From Rhizobiaceae bacterium (GTDB lineage: Bacteria; Pseudomonadota; Alphaproteobacteria; Rhizobiales; Rhizobiaceae), in contig JAILWO010000003.1 in NCBI GenBank assembly GCA_025698895.1, positions 186,001 through 250,000 on the forward strand: 64,000 nt of DNA. Reading direction: 5' to 3'. Below, one piece after another: positions 8,355 through 16,837 of this stretch (its first letter is position 1; the number at the start of each line of letters is the position of its first letter). Both the position numbers and the translations under genes were made by a program. The notes under the pieces were generated by a model, which was not told the origin of the DNA, made no database searches, and saw nothing but the letters and a program-made list of their open reading frames with translations.

Positions 8355-9853
8355 TGGATACGCTCGTCGCCGCGATTGTCCTTCTGGCCGACCCGTGGGT
8401 GATTACGGTCATTTTGCTCTCGGCGGCGCTTGGCTTGTTCGTCGGCGCGATGCCCGGCCTCACCGCGGCGATGGCCGTGGCGCTGCTTGTGCCGGTGACG
8501 CTCTACATGGACCCCGTGCCGGCGCTGGCGATGATCGCGACCCTGAGCTGCATGGCGATCTTTGCCGGCGACATACCGGGCTGCCTATTGCGCATTCCCG
8601 GTACGCTGGCCTCGGCGGCCTATGCCGAGGAAGCCTATGCCATGACGCAGAAAGGCCACGCCGAGACGGCATTGGGGGCAAGCGTTGTCTTCGCCGCCAT
8701 CGGCGGCATTCTCGGTACGGTGGTGCTGGTGACCGTCGCGCCGGAACTTGCCAGGATCGCCTTGCGGTTCAGCTCCTTTGAATATTTCTGGCTCGTCTGT
8801 CTCGGCCTGTCCTGCGCCGTGCTTGTCGGCAGCCAGTCCACGACAAAGAGCCTCTTGTCGCTGATGCTCGGTCTAACGGTCGGCATGATCGGCCTCAACA
8901 ACCCGGCAGCCTTTCCGCGGTTGACCTTCGGCAGCGTCGACCTGCTGGGCGGGGTCGAACTCATCGCGGCAATGGTCGGCCTATTCGCGGTTTCGGAGAT
9001 CTTTCGAATGGTCACGAGCGGCCACCGCCAGCCGGCGCCCGAATTCAGACCGAAAGGCCGCATTCTGGCCGGTCAATGGAAACTGCTGCGCCGCTACCCG
9101 GCGCAATGGCTGGGCGGATCGGGCATCGGCACCTTGATTGGGGCTCTCCCTGGCGCAGGTGTCGATATCGCGGCCTGGGTCAGCTACGCGGTCAGCAAGC
9201 GGTTCTCGCGGCGACGTCATCTGTTCGGTACCGGGCACGCGGAAGGCATCGTGGCGGCCGGCGCGGCCAACAATGCGGCGGTGAGCGGCACTTGGATTCC
9301 GGCGCTCGTGTTCGGCATCCCCGGCGATGCGATCACCGCCATCCTCATCGGGGTTCTCTTCCTGAAGGGCCTGAGCCCGGGCCCGATGATCTTCCAGAAC
9401 CAGGCGGACGTGATCGTCGCCCTGTTCGTGGTGTTCTTCGCCGCCAATCTGTTGATGATCCCGTTCGGAGTCGCGGCGATAAAGCTGTCGGTGCATATCC
9501 TGCGTATTCCAAAGCTGATGCTGGTGCCGGCGATCATGGCGCTTTGCGTGATCGGTGCCTATGCGATCACCAACAACCCCGTCTCCATCCTGGTGATGCT
9601 CGCATTCGGCGTTGCCGGTTTCGTGCTGATGGAGAACGAGTTTCCCGTCGCGCCGGCGATCCTCGGCATCGTGCTTGGGCCGATGCTCGAACAGAATTTC
9701 TTCAACTCGATGATCAAGGCCGACGGCAATTTCCTCGAATTCTTCGCCCGTCCGATGGCCATGGGGCTGGGGATCGCAACGATCGCGATCTGGGCGATGT
9801 TGGCAATTGGCGTGGCGGCCGCACGGCTGCGACCGGTTCCGTCTGGAACCTGA
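8354..9853 (+). CDS. tctA: Tripartite tricarboxylate transporter large permease, TctA family
   Basis: A 499-residue polytopic membrane protein (about 12 helices) of the TctA family. Recognisable segments are ALGLFVGAMPGLTAAMAVALL near the N-terminus, IGTLIGALPGAGVDIAAWVSY in the middle (paired internal repeat) and NNAAVSGTWIPALVFGIPGDAITAILIG. It forms the ion-coupled channel for the substrate bound by TctC. The ATG at 8354 overlaps the tctB stop (TGATG), indicating translational coupling, so the tctB frameshift may matter for its expression. An open frame extends upstream across tctB but does not encode family sequence. Confidence 0.93.
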   Translation: MDTLVAAIVLLADPWVITVILLSAALGLFVGAMPGLTAAMAVALLVPVTLYMDPVPALAMIATLSCMAIFAGDIPGCLLRIPGTLASAAYAEEAYAMTQKGHAETALGASVVFAAIGGILGTVVLVTVAPELARIALRFSSFEYFWLVCLGLSCAVLVGSQSTTKSLLSLMLGLTVGMIGLNNPAAFPRLTFGSVDLLGGVELIAAMVGLFAVSEIFRMVTSGHRQPAPEFRPKGRILAGQWKLLRRYPAQWLGGSGIGTLIGALPGAGVDIAAWVSYAVSKRFSRRRHLFGTGHAEGIVAAGAANNAAVSGTWIPALVFGIPGDAITAILIGVLFLKGLSPGPMIFQNQADVIVALFVVFFAANLLMIPFGVAAIKLSVHILRIPKLMLVPAIMALCVIGAYAITNNPVSILVMLAFGVAGFVLMENEFPVAPAILGIVLGPMLEQNFFNSMIKADGNFLEFFARPMAMGLGIATIAIWAMLAIGVAAARLRPVPSGT

Positions 9854-9883
9854 GATGGCTCTTCGGCGACAACAGCGCCATGA

Positions 9884-10138
9884 CGCGACGACGCCATCGA
9901 GCGGTCGAACTCGACCCCGTATGGGCTTGCCGCTTATGCCTTCACCCGCAGCCAGAAGAAGGCCGATGCGCTGAGCAGGGGCCTCCGGTCCGGCATGGTC
10001 GGCATCAATACATTCATGATCGCCCATGCCGAGGCCCCGTTTGGCGGCATCAACCATTCCGGCATGGGCCGCGAGGGCGGCAGGCAGGCCATCAACGACT
10101 ATCTGAACGTGAAGATGACGCACTTCATGGCCGAATGA
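9884..10138 (+). pseudogene. 3' remnant of an NAD-dependent aldehyde dehydrogenase gene
   Basis: About 84 codons starting just after an in-frame TGA encode the C-terminal end of an aldehyde dehydrogenase of the succinate-semialdehyde type: AIERSNSTPYGLAAYAFTRS, then GLRSGMVGIN and FGGINHSGMGREGG, ending NVKMTHFMAE. Full-length enzymes have about 480 residues, so the catalytic Cys, Glu and NAD-binding parts are missing. No upstream sequence in any frame continues it; tctA ends only 30 bp before. This is a truncated remnant left by a deletion or rearrangement and should not be functional. Confidence 0.85.
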
Positions 10139-10437
10139 GCCGTCGCAGCGGCCGTGGCTCACATGGAGTGACGGATACGCCGCGCCCGCTGAACTGTGTA
10201 TGATGGCTTTGCGCTCGTCGATCGACCAGGCCGTGTCTTCATCGGGCGCCGGCCGGAGATGCTCGGGCGGCTGCGGAATGTCTGCACTGCGGGGCTTCTG
10301 CGGCACGTCAGTGCCCGAAAGGCTGCACCTCTAGGCAAATATTAACGGCCTGGGAAGACCCGTGCCTTCCAAGTGTTGGTGCCCAGCCAACCATCATCCT
10401 CCATCGCCTGGAGTCTGCCGGGCGCAGACCTTTATTT
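10139..10437. other. Non-coding gap between aldehyde dehydrogenase remnant and ArsR gene
   Basis: About 300 bases with no frame of coding character on either strand. It may contain remains of the gene rearrangement that truncated the aldehyde dehydrogenase. The only ordered element is the palindrome at its right end. Confidence 0.5.
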
Positions 10438-10456
10438 ATATCAGACATGCTGATAT
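10438..10456. promoter_or_regulatory. ATATCAG-N5-CTGATAT palindrome upstream of the ArsR gene
   Basis: A perfect seven-base inverted repeat around ACATG, embedded in an AT-rich stretch (TTTATTTATATCAG) unlike its GC-rich surroundings and 37 bp upstream of the regulator start. Position and composition fit a promoter with an autoregulatory operator; the binding protein is inferred to be the ArsR-type product. Confidence 0.5.
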
Positions 10457-10492
10457 GCAACCGCATCCATCTCCATACAACGGATCGACCGC

Positions 10493-11416
10493 ATGAGTGG
10501 TAGAGTGCTGGTCATTGACCCTTCGGAACGCCTGGACCTTATCCGAGGGCTGGCAAGCGAGGTACGCGTTTCCATTCTCAAATTGCTGCGCAACGGCGAA
10601 GAGAAGAACGTCAACCAGATCGCCGAGCAGCTTGGGCTGCCCCAGTCGACTGTTTCGTCCAACCTGCAGGTACTGGAAGACACGGGGCTCATCACGACCG
10701 TCAGCCGCAAGGCACGAAAGGGCAGCCAGAAAGTCTGCAAAACGGCATTCACCGAGATCCTCGTGGGGTTTCGCGACAACCTGCCGGAGGCTGGCGACGG
10801 AACCATCGAGGTTTCCATGCCGCTCGGTCTCTACACCAGCTGCGAGGTAACCGGACCTTGCGGGCTCTGCTCGGCGGACGGGGTGATCGGCCTGCTCGAT
10901 GTGCCCGACACGTTCCTTGATCCCAATCGCATGAAAGCCGGGCTTCTCTGGTTTACGAGGGGCTATGTCGAGTACCAGTTTCCCAACAACACAAAGCTCA
11001 ATCGCACCAAGCCCAAGGCGCTGGAATTCTCTATGGAGCTGAGCTCCGAAGTGCCCGGCACGGCGGCTGACTGGCCGTCCGACATATTCCTCGAGGTCAA
11101 CGGAATCCCTGTCGGAACATGGACCTCGCCGGGGGATTTCGGAGACAAGCGCGGCGTCTACACGCCAGACTGGTGGAAGCTTGCAGGATCCCAATACGGC
11201 AAGCTGAAGAACTGGCGGATAAACGGCGAAGGCAGCTTTATCGACGGCATGCGGATTTCCGACGTGACCGTGGGCGACCTGCTCATCGATCAGCACCGCT
11301 CCATCCGCATGCGCATCGGTGTGAAGGAGGACGCCGAACATCCCGGCGGCATGAACATATTCGGCAGGGGCTTCGGCAATTACGATCAGGACATCGTGCT
11401 GCGCATAGCCACCTGA
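10493..11416 (+). CDS. ArsR-family regulator with large C-terminal domain
   Basis: A 307-residue protein. Residues 12-85 form an ArsR-type winged helix (LIRGLASEVRVSILKLLRNG, then QIAEQLGLPQSTVSSNLQVLEDTGLI). The remaining 220 residues are not a metal-sensor tail; they hold a CEVTGPCGLCS cluster and a Trp/Gly-rich part (LEFSMELSSEVPG, VNGIPVGTWTSPGDFGD) that looks like a beta-rich sugar- or ligand-sensing domain. Such proteins are annotated in Rhizobiales as predicted transcriptional regulators next to glycoside hydrolases. It directly precedes the arabinofuranosidase operon on the same strand, so a role as its regulator is likely. The ligand is unknown. Confidence 0.8.
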   Translation: MSGRVLVIDPSERLDLIRGLASEVRVSILKLLRNGEEKNVNQIAEQLGLPQSTVSSNLQVLEDTGLITTVSRKARKGSQKVCKTAFTEILVGFRDNLPEAGDGTIEVSMPLGLYTSCEVTGPCGLCSADGVIGLLDVPDTFLDPNRMKAGLLWFTRGYVEYQFPNNTKLNRTKPKALEFSMELSSEVPGTAADWPSDIFLEVNGIPVGTWTSPGDFGDKRGVYTPDWWKLAGSQYGKLKNWRINGEGSFIDGMRISDVTVGDLLIDQHRSIRMRIGVKEDAEHPGGMNIFGRGFGNYDQDIVLRIAT

Positions 11417-11452
11417 GCGCCAGCGCACAAAAAGCGCCTTGACGAACGGCTG

Positions 11453-11468
11453 TTGCTAGCGCTTACAA
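11453..11468. promoter_or_regulatory. LacI-type operator-like site overlapping a possible -10 box
   Basis: TTGCTAGCGCTTACAA matches the palindromic TTGTAAGCGCTTACAA pattern of many LacI-family operators with two mismatches in one arm, including the central AGCGCT. A possible -10 TACAAT (11464-11469) overlaps it; a possible -35 TTGACG (11439-11444) is 19 bp away. No LacI regulator is encoded in this window, so the partner would be elsewhere. Confidence 0.45.
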
Positions 11469-11478
11469 TAACGTCAAA

Positions 11479-11494
11479 TCTGGTATGAACCAGA
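11479..11494. promoter_or_regulatory. TCTGGT-ATGA-ACCAGA perfect palindrome upstream of GH51 gene
   Basis: A perfect six-base inverted repeat with four-base spacer, 30 bp before the GH51 start and just downstream of the LacI-type site. The TGGT...ACCA core is of the GntR/FadR operator type. It may be a second control site of the arabinoside operon; the binding protein is not known. Confidence 0.5.
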
Positions 11495-11523
11495 TAAGGT
11501 GTTATAAATGCGGGAGGAACGGC

Positions 11524-13032
11524 GTGAAAGCGCACGTCACGGCGCATGCGCGCTATGTGATCGCCGATATCGACAATCGTCTCTACGGGTCGTTCCTCGA
11601 ACATCTCGGGCGTGCGGTCTACACCGGCATTTACGAACCCGATCACCCCACCGCCGACGAAAATGGCATGCGCCGCGATGTCATTGATCTCGTTCGCGAG
11701 CTCGATACCCCGATCTGCCGCTATCCCGGCGGCAATTTTGTTTCCGCCTACAATTGGGAAGACGGGATCGGGCCGAAAGAGGAGCGCCCTACACGGCTGG
11801 ACCTGGCCTGGCATACCTCTGAATCAAATCACGTTGGCATCCACGAGTTCGCCGACTGGGCCAAAGCCGCGAATACCGAAATGATGCTGGCCGTCAATCT
11901 CGGGTCACGTGGCCTCGATGCCGCGCGCAACTTCGTCGAATATGTCAATCATCCCGGGGGCAGCTACTGGTCCGACCTGCGCAGGAAAAACGGGCGCGCC
12001 GACCCGTGGGATGTCAGGCTCTGGTGCCTGGGCAACGAAATGGACGGCCCCTGGCAGGTCGGACACAAGAGCGCTGCCGAATACGGGCATCTCGCGAACG
12101 AAACGGCCAAGGCGCTGCGCGCATTCGACGACAAGCTGGAGTTGGTCGTGTGCGGCTCGTCGCATTCCGACATGGCTACCTATCCGCAGTGGGAAGCCAC
12201 CGTGCTGGAAAGCACCTACGACCAGGTCGATTACATTTCGCTGCACATGTATTTCGAGAACTACGACAAAAACACCGCCGAGTACCTGGCGCTTCCGAAG
12301 AAGCTCGACCGCTATATCGGGACGGTGGGCGGCGTCATCGACTATGTTAAGGCGAAGCGGCGGGCGAAGAACGACGTCAAGATCTCCTTCGACGAATGGA
12401 ATGTCTGGTATCACGAACGAAAGAACGACGCGAAACGTGTGAAAGAGTGGGGCTGGCCGCATGCGCCCGCGCTTTTGGAAGACATCTATAATTTCGAAGA
12501 CGTGCTGCAGGTCGGCTGCATACTCAACACGTTCATCCGCCGCTCGGACCTGGTCCGAATCGCGTGCATAGCGCAACTCGTAAATGTGATCGCACCGATC
12601 ATGACAGCGCCGGGCGGGCCCGTCTGGAAGCAAACCATCTATTATCCGTTCCAGTTCGCGTCGCGTCACGGCCGCGGAACCGCGCTTCGACTGGATGTCG
12701 ATTGTCCCACCTACGACGCTGACATCGCCGCCGGCGTTGACTATCTCGACATCGCCGGGGTCCACGACGGCGATGCCGGAACACTCAACTTCTTTGCCAT
12801 CAATCGGAACGGCAAGGAGCCGATGGAGGTCGAAATCTCCATCGAAGGCTTCGGTGCAGCGAAGTCCGTCGCGCACACCGTGATCAAGCACGACGATCTG
12901 GAAGCTACGAATACAGAGAACAATCCCGAAAACGTCAAACCCCACGCAGGAAAGGGAGCGGAGCTGTCAGGCGGCAAGCTGACTGTCAGCGTACCGGCAC
13001 ACTCCTACTCGATGATCAGCGTGCAGCTTTAG
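11524..13032 (+). CDS. Alpha-N-arabinofuranosidase, glycoside hydrolase family 51
   Basis: A 502-residue GH51 enzyme that releases terminal arabinofuranose from arabinan or arabinoxylan oligosaccharides. It has the N-terminal signature IDNRLYGSFLEHLGRAVYTG, the acid/base Glu in GNEMDGPW (about residue 172) and the nucleophile Glu in SFDEWNVWYH (about residue 291); a C-terminal beta-sandwich follows. There is no signal peptide, so it acts in the cytoplasm on imported oligosaccharides. The start is GTG at 11524 behind GGGAGGAA; an ATG at 11485 lies inside the upstream palindrome and would add 13 unlike residues. It is followed after 52 bp by the ABC transporter genes. Confidence 0.94.
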   Translation: MKAHVTAHARYVIADIDNRLYGSFLEHLGRAVYTGIYEPDHPTADENGMRRDVIDLVRELDTPICRYPGGNFVSAYNWEDGIGPKEERPTRLDLAWHTSESNHVGIHEFADWAKAANTEMMLAVNLGSRGLDAARNFVEYVNHPGGSYWSDLRRKNGRADPWDVRLWCLGNEMDGPWQVGHKSAAEYGHLANETAKALRAFDDKLELVVCGSSHSDMATYPQWEATVLESTYDQVDYISLHMYFENYDKNTAEYLALPKKLDRYIGTVGGVIDYVKAKRRAKNDVKISFDEWNVWYHERKNDAKRVKEWGWPHAPALLEDIYNFEDVLQVGCILNTFIRRSDLVRIACIAQLVNVIAPIMTAPGGPVWKQTIYYPFQFASRHGRGTALRLDVDCPTYDADIAAGVDYLDIAGVHDGDAGTLNFFAINRNGKEPMEVEISIEGFGAAKSVAHTVIKHDDLEATNTENNPENVKPHAGKGAELSGGKLTVSVPAHSYSMISVQL

Positions 13033-13084
13033 GAATGGATTCACCACGGCGACATGGCCGCGCACCTAAAGGGAGGAAAGGCAG

Positions 13085-14353
13085 ATGCTGAAACTGAGTG
13101 CTCTCAAGACAACCGCACTGGCAGCGGCGATGCTGATGTCGTCCGCCGCCTATGCGGAGGAAACCGTTGTGTGGTGGGATTTTCTCGGCGGCGGCGACGG
13201 CGTCCGCATGAAGCAGATGATTTCCGACTTCAACGAGGCGCATAAAGGCGAGATCACCATCGACGCCACGACGCTTGAATGGGGCGTCCCCTTCTATACC
13301 AAGGTGCAGACGGCCGTTCCGGTCGGCGAGGCGCCCGACATCATGACCTATCACGCCAGCCGCATTCCACTGGCCGTGGACCAGAACCTGCTATCCGAAA
13401 TCACCGCTGAAGACTGGTCCAAGATGGGCCTGAGCGAAAGCGATTATGCGCCCTCCACGTGGGATGCAGTCACCGTCGATGGCAAGCAATATGCCGTCCC
13501 GCTCGATACGCATCCGATCGTGCTCTACTACAACAAGGAATTGCTCGAGAAGGCCGGCCGGCTCAACGACGACGGGACGCCGATGGGCATGGACAGCCGC
13601 GAGGGCTTCACCGAAACGCTGAACGCCCTGAAGGAATCCGCCGAGGTCAAGTTCCCGCTGGCCTCGGTCACCGCGGACGGCAACTTCATGTTCCGCACCG
13701 TCTATTCGCTGATGGGTCAGCAGGACGGCGAGTTGATGACCGACGGCGAGTTCCTGGCCGGCGACAATGCGCAGAAGCTGCAGAACGCCCTTGCCGTACT
13801 CGCTGAATGGACCAATGAGGGCTTGCAATCGACCTATACCGACTACCCGGCGACAGTCGCGCTATTCACGTCCGGCGAGGCCGCGATGATGATCAACGGC
13901 GTCTGGGAAGTCCCGACGATGACCGACCTGCACAAGGACGGCAAGCTCTTCGAGTGGGGCGCAGTCGAACTGCCGGTGATCTTCGATCATCCCTCGACCT
14001 ATGCCGACAGCCACGCATTCGCGATTCCCGCCGGCGACATGACGCAGGAAAAGCGCGACGCCGTGCTTGAGGTAATGAGCTGGATCTCCAAGAACTCGCT
14101 GTTCTGGGCGACAGCCGGCCATATTCCGGCCTATGGCCCGGTCACCGAAAGCGCCGAGTACAAGACCATGGAGCCCAACGCGACCTATTCGCCGCTCACG
14201 CAGAACATGATCTTCGATCCCAAGTCGACGCTGGCAGGCATCGCCGGCCCGATCTTCGACGTCATGTCGACCTATTTCGTCCCGACGCTGAACGGCGAAA
14301 TGGATCCGGCGGAAGCGGTTAAGGAAATCAAGGTCGAACTGAACGATCTATAG
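13085..14353 (+). CDS. Carbohydrate ABC transporter substrate-binding protein
   Basis: A 422-residue extracellular solute-binding protein of family 1 (MalE/UgpB-like). A signal peptide (about residues 1-23) is followed by VVWWDFLGGGDGVRMKQMISDFNE, the typical first strand and helix, then APDIMTYHASRIP and GEAAMMINGVWEVPTM. Context with the GH51 enzyme suggests arabino-oligosaccharides or other arabinosides as ligand. The start is supported by AAAGGGAGGAAAGGCAG. A strong hairpin follows the stop, separating this highly expressed component from the permease genes. Confidence 0.92.
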   Translation: MLKLSALKTTALAAAMLMSSAAYAEETVVWWDFLGGGDGVRMKQMISDFNEAHKGEITIDATTLEWGVPFYTKVQTAVPVGEAPDIMTYHASRIPLAVDQNLLSEITAEDWSKMGLSESDYAPSTWDAVTVDGKQYAVPLDTHPIVLYYNKELLEKAGRLNDDGTPMGMDSREGFTETLNALKESAEVKFPLASVTADGNFMFRTVYSLMGQQDGELMTDGEFLAGDNAQKLQNALAVLAEWTNEGLQSTYTDYPATVALFTSGEAAMMINGVWEVPTMTDLHKDGKLFEWGAVELPVIFDHPSTYADSHAFAIPAGDMTQEKRDAVLEVMSWISKNSLFWATAGHIPAYGPVTESAEYKTMEPNATYSPLTQNMIFDPKSTLAGIAGPIFDVMSTYFVPTLNGEMDPAEAVKEIKVELNDL

Positions 14354-14363
14354 TCCTCCCCGG

Positions 14364-14390
14364 CAGGGTGCCCGCATATCGGGCACCCTG
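14364..14390 (+). terminator. Strong stem-loop between binding-protein and permease genes
   Basis: CAGGGTGCCCG (14364-14374) and CGGGCACCCTG (14380-14390) form a perfect 11-bp stem with a CATAT loop. There is no T-run after it, so it is more likely a partial terminator or 3'-end stabiliser that keeps binding-protein mRNA above permease mRNA than a full operon terminator. Confidence 0.7.
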
Positions 14391-14408
14391 TACGCATGGA
14401 GTTTCGCC

Positions 14409-15293
14409 TTGATACGCGATGCCAAGAAAGAGTGGCTGATCGCCTTTGTCCTGCTTACACCCTTCCTGGCGGTGTACGGGCTGATCTTCGTCTATCCGAC
14501 GATCGACATGTTCCTGCTGTCGTTTACGGACGCACCGCTGATCGGCGACGGGGATTATGTAGGCCTCGAGAACTACACGCGCCTCGCCCATGACCGGCGC
14601 TTCGATACCGCGATCTGGAACACGGCCTACTTCGTCGCCCTGTCGGTCGTTCCCGGCACTGCCGTGGCACTGGCCATTGCGCTAGGCGTCAGCAGGCTGT
14701 CGGGCCGGATGCAGGCCCTGATCCTGGCACTGTTCTTCCTGCCCTATATCCTGCCCGTTTCGGTCGTCTACCGCCTCTGGGACTGGACGATGAACTTCCA
14801 GTTCGGCATTGCCATGCATGTCTTCGACATGCTGGGCATCAAAAGAGTGCCGGTTTTCAAGACAACGACCTGGTTCATGCCGGCGGTCGCCTTCATCACG
14901 ATCTGGTGGACCTGCGGTTTCAACATTCTCTTGTTCCTGGCCGGCCTCCGCGCGATTCCGCAGGAAGTCTATGAGGCCGCGGCGCTCGACAATGCCGGGC
15001 GCTGGACGACCTTCCGCAAGGTGACGTGGCCGTTGCTGTGGCCAATCACGGCGCTGAACCTGACGATCCAGTTGATCCTGCAAATGAAGATTTTCGACCA
15101 GGTCTATCTGTTCTCGATAGGAGGCAGACCGAACGACAACCTGGTCATGGTCTACTACATCTTCCAGCGGGCCTTCCAATCCAACCACGGAGGACGGGCT
15201 GCGGCGATCGCTGTTGTCCTGTTCGTGATCGTTGTCGTTGTCTCGGTGCTGAATTTCCAGCTCACACGGTTTTCAGGAAGCGGCAGGCGATGA
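14409..15293 (+). CDS. Carbohydrate ABC transporter permease, MalF-type
   Basis: A 294-residue inner-membrane protein with about six helices. The cytoplasmic EAA loop reads EVYEAAALDNAGRWTTFRKVTWPLL, the contact site for the ATPase. It forms the channel with the next permease. The start is TTG at 14409 with GGAG seven bases upstream; the ATG at 14396 is out of frame. The stop overlaps the next start by four bases (ATGA). Confidence 0.92.
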   Translation: MIRDAKKEWLIAFVLLTPFLAVYGLIFVYPTIDMFLLSFTDAPLIGDGDYVGLENYTRLAHDRRFDTAIWNTAYFVALSVVPGTAVALAIALGVSRLSGRMQALILALFFLPYILPVSVVYRLWDWTMNFQFGIAMHVFDMLGIKRVPVFKTTTWFMPAVAFITIWWTCGFNILLFLAGLRAIPQEVYEAAALDNAGRWTTFRKVTWPLLWPITALNLTIQLILQMKIFDQVYLFSIGGRPNDNLVMVYYIFQRAFQSNHGGRAAAIAVVLFVIVVVVSVLNFQLTRFSGSGRR

Positions 15294-16132
15294 ACCCGAC
15301 CACCGCCCGCGGGGTTAATATCGCCGGACTGGCGATCACGCTCCTCACGGTGGTGCTGGCCGTGCTGTGGGCATTTCCCATGTACTGGGGGGTCGTAAGT
15401 TCGCTGAAACCCGACAACGAGGTGGTGCGGCCCTACATCGAACTGTGGCCCGATACGCTGACCTTCGAGCATTATGTCTTCGCCCTTACCCAGACGCAGA
15501 TCGGCTACTGGTACATGAATTCGATCGCCACGGCGCTCGGCGTCATGTTCCTGATAGTGGGCAGTTCGATCTTCGCCGGCTACGCGATCTCACAGCTGCG
15601 TTTTCCGTTTAGGCGGGCGCTATGGTGGTTCATCCTCGCAAGCTTCATGGTGCCGACGCAGGTCCTGATCATCAATCACTTCGTTCTGATGGCGAATATG
15701 GGCCTTTTGAACACTTGGGCCGGCATCATTTTGCCGCAACTCATCCAGCCCGTCATCATCATTGTCTACAAGCAGTTCTTCGATCAGGTGCCCAAAGATT
15801 TCCGAGAGGCTGCCATCATGGACAATGCGTCGGAATGGCGGATCCTGTTCAAGGTCTACATACCGATGAACTGGGGGGTTACCACCGCACTCTCGATCGT
15901 CACCTTCATCTGGGCATGGAACGCGTTCCTGTGGCCGTTCCTGGCTGTCACGAAAACCGAGTTGATGACCATCACCGTCGGCATCACGCAAACCAACGAC
16001 AGCTTCGGCGTCTATTACGCCAGCGAACTGGCGGCTGCGGTCCTCGCCGGTTTCCCGGTAGCGCTCGCTTATCTGCTGTTCCAGCGCAGGGTGACCGAGG
16101 CCGTCACGCTGAGCGCCGGCATCAAGGGATAA
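15290..16132 (+). CDS. Carbohydrate ABC transporter permease, MalG-type
   Basis: A 280-residue inner-membrane permease with about six helices and the EAA loop REAAIMDNASEWRILFKVYIPMN. Typical MalG features are FPMYWGVVSSLKPDNE after the first helix and the C-terminal tail VTLSAGIKG. It overlaps the upstream permease by four bases, so the two are translationally coupled. The frame remains open upstream within the first permease gene, but the ATG at 15290 is the natural start. The matching ATPase is encoded on the other strand at 16838-17923. Confidence 0.93.
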   Translation: MNPTTARGVNIAGLAITLLTVVLAVLWAFPMYWGVVSSLKPDNEVVRPYIELWPDTLTFEHYVFALTQTQIGYWYMNSIATALGVMFLIVGSSIFAGYAISQLRFPFRRALWWFILASFMVPTQVLIINHFVLMANMGLLNTWAGIILPQLIQPVIIIVYKQFFDQVPKDFREAAIMDNASEWRILFKVYIPMNWGVTTALSIVTFIWAWNAFLWPFLAVTKTELMTITVGITQTNDSFGVYYASELAAAVLAGFPVALAYLLFQRRVTEAVTLSAGIKG

Positions 16133-16134
16133 CG

Positions 16135-16761
16135 TCACCGAATCCAGACCCGGAGAGGTCCTGTCTGCTGAAAGCCTGCCCGCAGCATGGCGGTGAGTTC
16201 GTCCCCCGTGGAATAACCGACGAGCGGCAGGCCGCCTCCGAAATCCCTCGACAAGGCAGAGGCAGCGGCAACCACGGCAGGGAGCGGTCTTCCAAACAGG
16301 TTCGACACGCCTACGCAGTCCGACGACAGGTTGGCGATGCAACCTGCCGAAAAACCGGCCTTCCCGGGACGGCCAAATATCGCGATCTTCGGGCTTTTCA
16401 GGATGTCCGGGACGAAAATTCTCTGATCCGCTGGTGAGCCGGCGCGGCCCCAGGCGTCTTCCCAACGCTCGAGATCCTTTGGCGTTTCGATCCGCTGCCA
16501 TCCGTCGCCTGCAGGCAAAATCGCATCCGCCTCGGCACGCACCCAGGATGCCTCGAACAACACACGGAACCCGAGACCGGTCAGATCGAGCCGGCAGCTC
16601 GCGTCCTTCACCGTGGCGACGCGCGGTTGTCGCTCGACGAGTTTCCGGACTTCCGTCAGGGCTGCTGCGGTGTCAGACCCCGCCAGAAACGTGAGGTCCG
16701 AATAATAGGGCGGTGGACGGCCGAGCGCGACGAACGAGCGCGCCTGCCGCACGTAACGCAA
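16135..16761 (-). CDS. Unrecognised protein, possibly GNAT-like, start uncertain
   Basis: A 208-residue reading frame without a confident family assignment. Segments such as GDGWQRIETPKDLERWEDAWGRAG and CIANLSSDCVGVSNLFGR recall a group of acetyltransferase-like hypothetical proteins, but this is a weak impression. The annotated start is TTG (LRYVRQARSF). Convincing coding sequence continues upstream in frame (ASAWGNNADLYEAVFDAHR, about 16764-16825) without any ATG, GTG or TTG, so either a rare start such as ATT near 16821 is used or the 5' end has been lost. It lies downstream of the UgpC ATPase gene and ends 2 bp from the MalG-type permease gene, in convergent orientation. Confidence 0.6.
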   Translation of the reverse strand: MRYVRQARSFVALGRPPPYYSDLTFLAGSDTAAALTEVRKLVERQPRVATVKDASCRLDLTGLGFRVLFEASWVRAEADAILPAGDGWQRIETPKDLERWEDAWGRAGSPADQRIFVPDILKSPKIAIFGRPGKAGFSAGCIANLSSDCVGVSNLFGRPLPAVVAAASALSRDFGGGLPLVGYSTGDELTAMLRAGFQQTGPLRVWIR

Positions 16762-16837
16762 TCTGTGCGCGTCAAAAACGGCTTCGTAGAGATCGGCGTT
16801 GTTGCCCCAGGCAGAGGCAATGCGCGGATCGGCAGGC

